The notes under the pieces: model-generated | Told to the model about the DNA's origin: nothing | What the model saw: the letters and a program-made list of their open reading frames with translations, nothing else | The model's database searches: none | Origin: Candidatus Andeanibacterium colombiense | Lineage (GTDB): Bacteria; Pseudomonadota; Alphaproteobacteria; Sphingomonadales; Sphingomonadaceae | Direction: 5' to 3' | DNA: 64,000 bases | NCBI GenBank assembly: GCA_029202985.1 | Contig: CP119316.1 | Span: forward strand, 682,001 to 746,000 | Program-made: the position numbers and the translations under genes | Shown here: one piece after another, positions 50,654 to 58,217 of the stretch | Layout: every line of letters begins with the position of its first letter | How positions within the stretch are numbered: position 1 is the stretch's first letter

Positions 50654-52483
50654 TCAGTTCTTCTTGCCGAGGAACAGCCCGTTCATGTTCAAATCGTAGC
50701 CGGCGCGGGCCGGGTCGGTCATGCTGGCATTGAAGCCGCCACCGAACTCGGCCGCCTTGGGTCCGAAGAAGCCTCCGAACACGTCGCCGACGCGGGAACC
50801 GCCGTAGGTCAGGTCCGTGCTCTGCAAATCATTGCCCGAGATCGTGCCGTTCGCGAAACTGAAGGTGGCGAAACTGCGCGATGCTCCGCCGCTGCGCTCG
50901 GTCCCGGTCGGGCTCAGCGAACCGTTCCACTTGCCGGTGCCGAAATTGGCGGACAAATTTACGGCCCCGCCCAGGGTGTAGAACTGATTATTCGCGCCGC
51001 CGGTGCTCTGGGCAACGCCATAGACCAGGCCCGAATAGCTTGCGCTGCCGGAAACCGGCACGTCTGCCGGATCTGTTTTGAAGCCGAAAACCAGCCAATG
51101 GCGGTTGATTTCCCAATCGTAGACTCCGTTCGGCTGCCCGTACTCGAAGATCGCGAGCGAGGTATAGGTCAGCTGGATCTTGGGATTTCCCGAACCCGGT
51201 ATGAGCAGGGTCAGGCCATTGGTGCCATTGGCGTCCGGAGTGACGTCTCCGTAGATCGCCCATGTACTGTTCGACTGGGAGCTGTCGAAATCCGTCTGAT
51301 CATGCCTGAAAGCACCGCCGTAAGTCCAGGTTTCGCGATTGGGGTCGTACCGAATACCGCCGCTGACGATTGCATATCCGGACTCATTCTTGATCGTGTT
51401 GGTCGCCGCATCCATGACTTGGATGTCGTCCAGTCCGAAGCCGCCCCATTCCGTCACATTGCTGAGATGGAGCAGATCGGTTTCGAACCCGCGAAAATCG
51501 AGATCGCTCGATCCGATCAGCGACAATGCATAAGTCGTCTCGCTGTTGCCGCCATGCGCGACCGCGCCCACTTCCTGCGCGTCGGGCCCGAAGAACTCAC
51601 CGCTCCAGGTGCCGCTGGCGCCTCCCAGCAGGAAGCTTCCGGAAAAGCCGTTCGACGAGATGGTGGCGGTGCCGGAGTAATTGAAATAGCTGCTCTGGTC
51701 GTGATTGCTGATCGTGTAGGATTGGGCATTGCCGGCTACGGTGATCTTGCCCGTCGCGAAATTCGCCGCAAGCTCGCCCGGATCCGATTCCAGCAGCAAC
51801 GGATAACCGCCAGGCTGGGTCACCACCCCGAGCACATAGACCGCATAGGTCGCCGATCCGGTCAGCGGCACATGGCCGCTCGCGGTCGGAATGCCGAAAT
51901 AGAACGCGTCGGTATCGAGCGAATATTCCGAGCCATTGACCTTGCGCCGGACGAATTGCCCCTGCCCGACCCAGTTGAGCCGCCCCTCCGCGGTGTTCGG
52001 CATCGTGGAGATGACGAGGTTTTCGTACCCGTCATCGATCGACCGCGCATATTCCGCCAGTGGCACCTTGACCGCGGTATCGTAACCGAGGAACTCGGAT
52101 GGTCCGAACGACCGCGCGCTGCCCGAACGGGTCACGGTATAGGCCTGGGTCGACGGGTTGTAATTGAAGGTGAGCGAGCCCGCCTGGTGGGTTGCACCCG
52201 ACTTGACCCCGCCCGACTCGCCGACCACGGCTTTGAGCGTGACCGCCTTGTTTGCATAATTCGCGGCCGTGGTGGGATTGACCAGCGAGCTGGATGATGG
52301 CGTCGGGGTAGGAGTGCCCGGAGTGGGCGTCGGTGTCCCCGGCGTCGGTGTCGGAGTCCCCGGCGTGGGCGTCGGCGTACCCGGGGTCGGCGTCGAACTC
52401 ACCCCGCCCCCGCCGCAGGCAGCCAGCATCAACGCAAGCGGGAGCAGCGACGCTCCCGCGACAAAACGACGACCGGTCTTCAT
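50654..52483 (-). CDS. TbpB-like surface lipoprotein 3 (two modules)
   Basis: A 609-residue predicted surface lipoprotein. The signal peptide RRFVAGASLLPLALMLAACG (Cys23) is nearly identical to that of lipoprotein 4. A tether of five TPTPTPG-like units follows. Two TbpB-B/D-type modules occur: GSFLLGGASGTWSGEFFGPD with AQEVGAVAHGG, and GDVFGGFFGPKAAEFGGGFN ending LFLGKKN. Modules of this kind form 8-stranded barrels in Neisseria TbpB, HpuA and fHbp-like proteins. Ligand unknown. Confidence 0.83.
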   Translation of the reverse strand: MKTGRRFVAGASLLPLALMLAACGGGGVSSTPTPGTPTPTPGTPTPTPGTPTPTPGTPTPTPSSSSLVNPTTAANYANKAVTLKAVVGESGGVKSGATHQAGSLTFNYNPSTQAYTVTRSGSARSFGPSEFLGYDTAVKVPLAEYARSIDDGYENLVISTMPNTAEGRLNWVGQGQFVRRKVNGSEYSLDTDAFYFGIPTASGHVPLTGSATYAVYVLGVVTQPGGYPLLLESDPGELAANFATGKITVAGNAQSYTISNHDQSSYFNYSGTATISSNGFSGSFLLGGASGTWSGEFFGPDAQEVGAVAHGGNSETTYALSLIGSSDLDFRGFETDLLHLSNVTEWGGFGLDDIQVMDAATNTIKNESGYAIVSGGIRYDPNRETWTYGGAFRHDQTDFDSSQSNSTWAIYGDVTPDANGTNGLTLLIPGSGNPKIQLTYTSLAIFEYGQPNGVYDWEINRHWLVFGFKTDPADVPVSGSASYSGLVYGVAQSTGGANNQFYTLGGAVNLSANFGTGKWNGSLSPTGTERSGGASRSFATFSFANGTISGNDLQSTDLTYGGSRVGDVFGGFFGPKAAEFGGGFNASMTDPARAGYDLNMNGLFLGKKN

Positions 52484-52622
52484 AAAACCCCCACGTGATC
52501 CCCGCGCCTTTCGCCGGCGCCGCGACTTTTCAGATCACCCTGTCTCCACGGACAAGGTAACGCGAAAATCGCCGATGGGAACCACTATGTTCTGAGGAGT
52601 TTTACGTAATCCGAAGGGCGCC

Positions 52623-53066
52623 TTACTTGCACCCGCCCAGCTCGTACCCGTTCATCAGCACTTCGGCGATATCCTGCGCCAGCGGTGCGGCCTTCGGCGC
52701 TTCGGGCACCACTTCGGCCTTGCCGATGGTCTTGGCCGACTGCTTCACGGCCTTGCAGTATTTGCCCTTCTTGCCGCCGTAGAGCCAGGTGTCCTTGGCG
52801 ACCTGGCACACGCCCATCAACTCGCGGCCCCAGGCGGGGAACTGCATCCCCTGGCTGATGATCGTGCCGGTCACGCCGGTGCAGGCATCCTTGATCGCGA
52901 CCTTGTAGACGCGCTCGTCCTGAACCTTGAGCGCGAAATCGATCCGCTCGGCGCGTTCGACCCATGCGGCCCAGGCCTCTTCCTTGGTCTTGGCTTCGGC
53001 CGGCACGGAGGCCGCGAGGCCGGCGAGCGCCAGCGCGAAGGCGCCGGCCCTGATCGTCTTGTGCAT
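52623..53066 (-). CDS. Small secreted Cys-containing protein
   Basis: A 147-residue protein with a signal peptide (HKTIRAGAFALALAGLAASV, cleaved near AEA-KTKEE). Four cysteines (KDACTG, MGVCQVA, GKYCKAV, LGGCK) probably form two disulphides. It is soluble and basic, with segments AWAAWVERAERIDFALKVQD and QGMQFPAWGRELMG. It belongs to no family I recognise. It is embedded among the lipoprotein genes in the same direction. The ATG at 53066 has a G-rich ribosome-binding site. An earlier in-frame start lacks a signal peptide. Confidence 0.75.
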   Translation of the reverse strand: MHKTIRAGAFALALAGLAASVPAEAKTKEEAWAAWVERAERIDFALKVQDERVYKVAIKDACTGVTGTIISQGMQFPAWGRELMGVCQVAKDTWLYGGKKGKYCKAVKQSAKTIGKAEVVPEAPKAAPLAQDIAEVLMNGYELGGCK

Positions 53067-53160
53067 GGAAAGTCCCCCTGTGGTTCGCGCGCCACCATGA
53101 GCGCCGACGGCGGCAAGGACTTGCATGGACGCGACAGGCCGGCGCCGCCGGAGCGAATTA

Positions 53161-54324
53161 TCAGGGCGGCGGTGGCGGCGGTGCGTTCTTGGTGCCGAAG
53201 ACGTTGCCGTAGGTTATCCAATTGGAGCCCTTGGCCTCAAAAACATATCCCATCTCGGCCGGAGAAGTGGGGCCGAAGAAGGCGCCGGTGAATATGCCGG
53301 TGCCGGCCCCGGTCAGTGCGCCGTTGAAGGCAGGCCCGCCGGAGAGGACCATCCCGGTGCCGTTGAGAGTGCCGAAGTTGCCGCCGCCATCGGTATCGAG
53401 ATTGATCATGGTGTTGATCGCGCCGGTGCCGAAATTGACCCCGAAGGTGGCCGATCCGCTACCGTCGCCCAGCGTGTAGAACTTCGTATTGGTTCCGTTC
53501 GGCACCACCACCGCGCCGAAGAGGTCGGACGTATAGGTCGCGCTGCCGGTATGCGGCATTGAACCGTTCGGGGTGGACTGGCCGAACACGAAAGCGGCCA
53601 AAGGATCGATCTTGCTGTTATTGACGATGATATTTGCGGTGATCTTTGCGTAAGTACCAAATCGCGTATAGCTCAACGGCACGCCGCCGATCGACGGTAC
53701 GTGCAATTCAAGCGTTTCCTCCGGCAAGCCGAGGCTTTGGCCCAAGACCTTCACATCGCCGCGCATGAATAGCGCCAGACTGGAATTGCTGTCCGGCGAA
53801 AGCTCGCTTGCGGCAAAATCGGCAATCACCGAATCATTACGCAGCACCTGAACGTGGCCGGTGCTGACTACGTAGCGAACCTGCACTCGGGACCCCAGAT
53901 CGCCACGCGTAACATCGACCGCGAGGCCCAGGGTTACCTTGCCGTCGATCGAAGCGGTATCGATCTTAGTATCCAACGCGACACCGGAGAACACGGCTGC
54001 AAGTGGTGAAGCCATCGGGGCCGGTGTCGGAGTAGGCGTCGGCGCTGGAGTAGGCGTCGGTGTGGGTGCCGGAGTGGGCGTGGGTGTGGGCGTAGGCGTA
54101 GGCGTAGGCGCAGGTGTCGGAGCCGGTGTGGGTGCTGGAGTTGGTGCCGGCGTGGGCGCGGGCGTCGGAGCCGGTGTGGGCGCAGGCGTCGGGGTAGGCG
54201 TCGGAGTGGGTGCCGGCGCGGGCGTCGGCGTTGGTGTGGAATTCACCCCGCCGCCACCGCAGGCGGCCGTAACCAAGCTCAGCGCGATCAGCGACGCACC
54301 CGCCGCATACTGAAAAGTCTTCAT
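53161..54324 (-). CDS. TbpB-like surface lipoprotein 2 (one module, very long tether)
   Basis: A 387-residue predicted lipoprotein. Signal peptide with Cys22 (LSLVTAACGGGG; Thr at -3 is less usual). The longest tether of the four follows: about 75 residues of alternating Pro-Thr and Pro-Ala. Then a beta-rich body and one C-terminal TbpB-type module (GIFTGAFFGPTSPAEMGYVF; YGNVFGTKN). It ends in six prolines. The ATG at 54324 follows GGGGGA. Confidence 0.83.
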   Translation of the reverse strand: MKTFQYAAGASLIALSLVTAACGGGGVNSTPTPTPAPAPTPTPTPTPAPTPAPTPAPTPAPTPAPTPAPTPAPTPTPTPTPTPTPAPTPTPTPAPTPTPTPAPMASPLAAVFSGVALDTKIDTASIDGKVTLGLAVDVTRGDLGSRVQVRYVVSTGHVQVLRNDSVIADFAASELSPDSNSSLALFMRGDVKVLGQSLGLPEETLELHVPSIGGVPLSYTRFGTYAKITANIIVNNSKIDPLAAFVFGQSTPNGSMPHTGSATYTSDLFGAVVVPNGTNTKFYTLGDGSGSATFGVNFGTGAINTMINLDTDGGGNFGTLNGTGMVLSGGPAFNGALTGAGTGIFTGAFFGPTSPAEMGYVFEAKGSNWITYGNVFGTKNAPPPPPP

Positions 54325-54432
54325 CGGAAAATCCCCCATTGCCCTCATGCTCCGGGCAGGGGCCCGTCGCTTGCCGTGCGACCTATTGGGGGAAACCTAG
54401 CCGAAAAATTTCCGATTGGAAGCCGGCGATTG

Positions 54433-54460
54433 CGCCCGCCGGGAATATTCCCCGACGGGC
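54433..54460. terminator. Hairpin after lipoprotein 1
   Basis: GCCCGCCGGGAATA / TTCCCCGACGGGC pair as a long near-perfect stem directly downstream of the lipoprotein 1 stop. There is no adjacent U-run, so it may attenuate rather than stop readthrough into lipoprotein 2. Confidence 0.45.
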
Positions 54461-54466
54461 CGGCGC

Positions 54467-55468
54467 TCAGGGATTCTTCTTGCCAGCGGCGAAGCCGTCG
54501 GCGGTGAAATCGGTGCCGTTGAAATACCAGGCGTAGCCATATTCGAGCGCCGAGGGGCCGAAGAACCCGCCGCCGAAAGCGCCCGCCGTGCTGCTGGCGC
54601 CGGTCAGCGTGCCGGTGAAGCCCGAACCCGCGATGGTCCCGGTCCCGTTGACCGTGCCGAAATCGACCACCGGATTGCTGCCGTTTTGTCCGACAAGATT
54701 GAGCGAGGTGGTGATCTGGCTGCCGCCCGACTTGCCGAAATCGACGCTGAAAGTGCCGGTCGAATTGCCGGTCAGCAGGTAATCGGTGCTGGCGCGGGTC
54801 GCATTGCCATAGACCGTGGTGGTGTAGGTCGCGGTGCCCGTGGTCGGCTTGTCGCCGGAATAGGTGAGGACGCCGTAGACCGTCCGGAAATGCCAGTCGG
54901 ACGCGGTGCCGGTGTCATCGTGGTCGTAGGTCAGGAAGCGGGTATAGGTCAGGTCGATCCCGGCCTGCTGCGGCACGATCAGCTTGAGCGTGTCGGTCGC
55001 CGATCCGGTGGTCTTGCTGAAGGTGGTCGTCTGCCCGGTCGTGACGCCCGAGCCTTCGGGGAACGAGATCGACACCGCGGTCGGGGTCGAGGTCGAGCTT
55101 GGGGTCGGAGTCGGGGTCGGCGCCGGGCTCGCGGTGGGATAGACCACGCGATAGGTGTCGTCCGAAGCGACGTAATAGAAGCTCAGCGTCGTGGTATCGG
55201 CATAGCTGGCGCGGCCGGTCGCGTCGGTCTGGACCTTCCACTTCACCCCGGTGCCGTTGAACAGTTTGTCGCCGTTGGCCGCCATCACCTGGGCGACGCT
55301 GCTGTAGGTCGGGCTCGGGGTCGGGGTCGGCGTGCCCCCCGGAGTCGGGGTGGGCGTCGGAGTCGGGGTCGGGGTCGGGGTCGAATTCGTCCCGCCGCCG
55401 CAGCCGCTGACGACCAGGCCGACGAATGCGAGGGCCGATACGCCGAGCGCAAGGCGAGAACTCTTCAT
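54467..55468 (-). CDS. TbpB-like surface lipoprotein 1 (one module)
   Basis: A 333-residue predicted lipoprotein directly after the Slam gene. Signal peptide with lipobox VVSGCGGG (Cys23), a short Pro/Thr tether (TPTPTPTPTPTPTPGGTPTP), a beta-rich N-terminal region with a second Pro/Thr insert (SPAPTPTPTPSSTSTPT), then one TbpB-type module (GAFGGGFFGPSALEYGYAWY) ending GFAAGKKNP. The ATG at 55468 has GGGAG upstream. Being adjacent to the Slam gene makes it the most likely cognate cargo. Confidence 0.84.
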   Translation of the reverse strand: MKSSRLALGVSALAFVGLVVSGCGGGTNSTPTPTPTPTPTPTPGGTPTPTPSPTYSSVAQVMAANGDKLFNGTGVKWKVQTDATGRASYADTTTLSFYYVASDDTYRVVYPTASPAPTPTPTPSSTSTPTAVSISFPEGSGVTTGQTTTFSKTTGSATDTLKLIVPQQAGIDLTYTRFLTYDHDDTGTASDWHFRTVYGVLTYSGDKPTTGTATYTTTVYGNATRASTDYLLTGNSTGTFSVDFGKSGGSQITTSLNLVGQNGSNPVVDFGTVNGTGTIAGSGFTGTLTGASSTAGAFGGGFFGPSALEYGYAWYFNGTDFTADGFAAGKKNP

Positions 55469-55602
55469 GGAAACTCCCAACACGAAATTATCCGCACGGA
55501 ATCCCGTGCGTTTGGATCAGCTGCCGCTACCTAACGGAATTCGGCGCCAAGGCAAATGGCGAACGGCGCGGATATCGCCCTGCCCGGCGAATAATGCCGG
55601 CA

Positions 55603-56988
55603 TCAGAAAGCCGCGACGATCCCGATCTCGCTGTAGAAGCGATCGAAGGAATAGATCTCGACGGTCGACCAGTTGCGTTCGTACCCCACCCGCAGCAGCG
55701 GCGCGAACGTGTGGAAGGTCAGCGCGCGGAAGGTGCCCGAAAGGCTGACCGAGGCGTAATCGTCCTTGCGCCGTTCGGGATAGAGGAACAGCCGCTCGTC
55801 CGCCTCGAGGTGGCGATAGGAGACATTCGCGACCGCCGTGGTCCGCCCGAGCTCGCGGTACAGATAGGCGTTCACCCCGCCGCTGGTGGTCGAATAGCCG
55901 GGATCGGAAGCCTGGTCGCGGTTGCCGCTGAGCTGGAACCCGCCACCGAAGCGCGGGCTGAAGCTGTGATCGATCCCGAGCGCGAGCGTGTAGTTCTCGC
56001 CGTCCTCGAGATCGTTGCGGACATTGTTCTCCTCCAGCACCGAACCGTCGATCCGCAGCTGGGTGCGCGGGCTCAGCGGGTGCTGCCAGTTGCCGGTCAG
56101 GCCATAGGAGAAGCTGTAATATTCGAGCCCGTACCAGCGCCAGGTGGTGGCGGCCGACAGCGCGAGGCGGTCCCTCCCCCATTGCCATTGCGGCCCCGCC
56201 TGGAGCGAGCCGGAGATGTCGTCGAACTCGCTCTTGCGGTAGAGATCGCCCGAGGCCGAGGCACGCAGCAGCACGTCGGTGGTCTTGCCGGCGGGCAGCC
56301 GGTAATAGGTCTGGCCCTTGACCGAGAGCCCGATGCCCGATTGCGCCTTGGCGTCGTCGCTCAGCACGAAATCGCCGATGATCGTGCCGAGCGTGTCGGA
56401 CTTGGTCGCGCGGTTGACGTTGCTGCTGGGCGCCGCCGCGATTTCGAACCCGCCGCCGAAGCGTTTCTGGGCCGACAGCGCATTGGCGAAGAAGCGCACC
56501 TGGTTCTCGACCTCGGGCGGCAGGCCGGCCGCTTCGGCCGCGCGCAATTCGCGCGCCGCATCGCCCAAATTCCCGAGCGCGACCTGCACCCGCGCCAACT
56601 CCACCCGCACCCGCGCCACATCGGGCTTGTCGTCGAGGATCCGGCGCAGCAGCACCGCCGCGTCGCGGGGCTTGTGCATCTGGTCCATGTACATCATCGC
56701 CAGCCGGAAGCGGGCTTCGGTTCGCAGGTCGAGATCCGGATCGGCCGCCAGCGCCTGATAGGCGGCCTCGGCCGTCGGGTAATCGCCCCGGTCACGCGCG
56801 GCGTCGGCATATTGGAACAATTGCGCGGCGCTCATCTCGACCGATTGCGGCGGGGCGGGTTGGGCAGGCGCTTGAGGAGCAGCCGGAGCCGCGGCTTCTT
56901 GTGGAGCATCCTGCGCCTGCGCCGCGAACGGCAGCGCGCCGGCGGCCATCGCCGCGATCATCCCCGTGGCCTTGAACAGTTTAGCCAC
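55603..56988 (-). CDS. Slam-type surface lipoprotein assembly modifier (type XI secretion outer-membrane protein)
   Basis: Outer-membrane translocator predicted to move lipoproteins or TbpB-like cargo to the cell surface. The 461-residue protein has a signal peptide (IAAMAAGALPFAAQA), a Pro/Ala linker, an N-terminal TPR domain (about 60-170: LFQYADAARDRGDYPTAEAA; PDVARVRVELARVQVALGNL) and a C-terminal beta-barrel of the DUF560/Slam type. Barrel motifs: VSYRHLEADERLFLYPERRK, DDYASVSLSG, TFAPLLRVGYERNWSTVEIY, with terminal Phe (SEIGIVAAF). GTG at 56988 has GGGAG upstream and opens the signal peptide; the frame continues further but without a plausible leader. It precedes four TbpB-like lipoproteins. 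Confidence 0.87.
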   Translation of the reverse strand: MAKLFKATGMIAAMAAGALPFAAQAQDAPQEAAAPAAPQAPAQPAPPQSVEMSAAQLFQYADAARDRGDYPTAEAAYQALAADPDLDLRTEARFRLAMMYMDQMHKPRDAAVLLRRILDDKPDVARVRVELARVQVALGNLGDAARELRAAEAAGLPPEVENQVRFFANALSAQKRFGGGFEIAAAPSSNVNRATKSDTLGTIIGDFVLSDDAKAQSGIGLSVKGQTYYRLPAGKTTDVLLRASASGDLYRKSEFDDISGSLQAGPQWQWGRDRLALSAATTWRWYGLEYYSFSYGLTGNWQHPLSPRTQLRIDGSVLEENNVRNDLEDGENYTLALGIDHSFSPRFGGGFQLSGNRDQASDPGYSTTSGGVNAYLYRELGRTTAVANVSYRHLEADERLFLYPERRKDDYASVSLSGTFRALTFHTFAPLLRVGYERNWSTVEIYSFDRFYSEIGIVAAF

Positions 56989-57202
56989 CCGGGGCTCCCT
57001 TCCGCTTCCGGCCCGCGCCATAGCCGCGTGTCCGGGCGCGGCATAGTCCCCGTAAAAACGCTTGGCCGGATTCGTGCGGTATTGCACCCGCAGCGGATCG
57101 AATTGACCTCAACTTGCGTTAAAGCTCCGCCGGGCGCGTCCGCGGCCTTGCCATTCGGGCAAGCGCCCCGCATTACCCCATGGCAGTTGAGGAGAGTAAG
57201 CG

Positions 57203-57628
57203 ATGATCCGTTTTCACCGAATGCTCGTCGCCCCGGCACTCGCCGGCGGCATGGTTCTGGCCGGCCTGACGGCTCCGCTCCTTGCCCAGGAGGGCGCGCA
57301 ACCGGGCCTCAAGAGCGCACAGCCGAGCGAAACGCAGGACGGTGCCGCCGCGCGTGCCAAGCTCAACGCCAGCCAGGCCGCGGCCGCGCAGGCGCAGGTC
57401 GCCGGCAATGTGAACGCGCAGGCCGATTACGAACGCCAGCTGGCCGAGGTCGAGGCGGCCAAAGCCAAGATCGCGGCCGATGCAGCCGCAGCCCAGGCCG
57501 CCTACGAAGCGGAAAAGCTCCGCCGGGATGCCGAATACCAGGCCGCGCGCGAGAAGTGGCAGGCCGATGTCGATGCCTGCAACAAGGGCCACAAGAGCCG
57601 CTGCGCCGCGCCGGCCGCTCCGGAATGA
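57203..57628 (+). CDS. Exported coiled-coil protein
   Basis: A 141-residue protein with a signal peptide (LVAPALAGGMVLAGLTAPLLA) and a mature part that is almost all Ala/Glu/Lys/Gln helix (YERQLAEVEAAKAKIAADAA; AAYEAEKLRRDAEYQAAREK), predicted coiled coil. It ends with two cysteines (VDACNKGHKSRCAAP). The family is not recognised. It is divergent from the Slam gene, and its stop overlaps the next start. Confidence 0.75.
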   Translation: MIRFHRMLVAPALAGGMVLAGLTAPLLAQEGAQPGLKSAQPSETQDGAAARAKLNASQAAAAQAQVAGNVNAQADYERQLAEVEAAKAKIAADAAAAQAAYEAEKLRRDAEYQAAREKWQADVDACNKGHKSRCAAPAAPE

Positions 57629-58131
57629 TCCGCGCCGTCGGGATCGCCCCGCTGGCCGGCATCGCGCTGCTTGCAGCGGCGGCGCCCGGCCATGCGGTCG
57701 ATCCCCCGGCGGATTCGGGCTTTGAGATCGATGACGCCGCGGCGTTCAAGGCGGCCGGCTTCAAGCTCATCGGCGACGGGTGGCAATCCTGCGGCGAGAC
57801 CGACGATCCCAGCTACGTCCCCGGCCAGATCGACCAGATCGCCGACCTCGACGGCGACGGCGCACCCGAGGCGGTGATCAGCGAATCGAGCTCCGCCTGC
57901 TACGGCGCGACCGGCAGCAGCTACGCGATCGTCAGCAGCGACAAGGCGGGCAAATGGCGCCTGATTGACAGCGGCGTCGGCATCCCGATCTTTCTCGCGA
58001 CCCGCGGCGCCGGTAACTGGCCCGACCTCGAAGTCGGCGGTCCCGGCTTGTGTTTCCCGGTCCTGCGCTGGAACGGCACCGCCTACGCGCCGAACCGCTT
58101 CGAATACGAAGGCAAGCCCTGCAAGGGGTGA
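57625..58131 (+). CDS. Exported protein with calcium-loop-like DxDxDG motif
   Basis: A 168-residue protein with a signal peptide (AVGIAPLAGIALLAAAAPGH). The mature domain has QIDQIADLDGDGAPEAVISE, the DxDGDG loop of FG-GAP/VCBS-type repeats, and four cysteines (WQSCGETDD; SSACYGATG; GLCFPVLRW; GKPCKG). One beta-propeller blade or a small beta sandwich is likely. Function unknown. It is coupled by a 4-bp overlap to the coiled-coil gene. Confidence 0.75.
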   Translation: MIRAVGIAPLAGIALLAAAAPGHAVDPPADSGFEIDDAAAFKAAGFKLIGDGWQSCGETDDPSYVPGQIDQIADLDGDGAPEAVISESSSACYGATGSSYAIVSSDKAGKWRLIDSGVGIPIFLATRGAGNWPDLEVGGPGLCFPVLRWNGTAYAPNRFEYEGKPCKG

Positions 58132-58217
58132 CGGCCTGAATTCACCGCTTGTTACAAACGAAACTTCTGCATTAGGGTCGCCGCGTGGCTGAGGGGCCCT
58201 GCAGGAGAATCCGTTTC

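Noticed and set aside
50440..55390. Short regularly spaced repeats resembling a CRISPR array or minisatellite
   Set aside because: They are in-frame Pro/Thr codon repeats inside lipoprotein genes, with no spacers and no cas genes.
57061..57202. Upstream extension of the Slam gene to an ATG at 57087
   Set aside because: Residues before GTG 56988 do not look like a leader, while the GTG has a ribosome site and directly opens a signal peptide.
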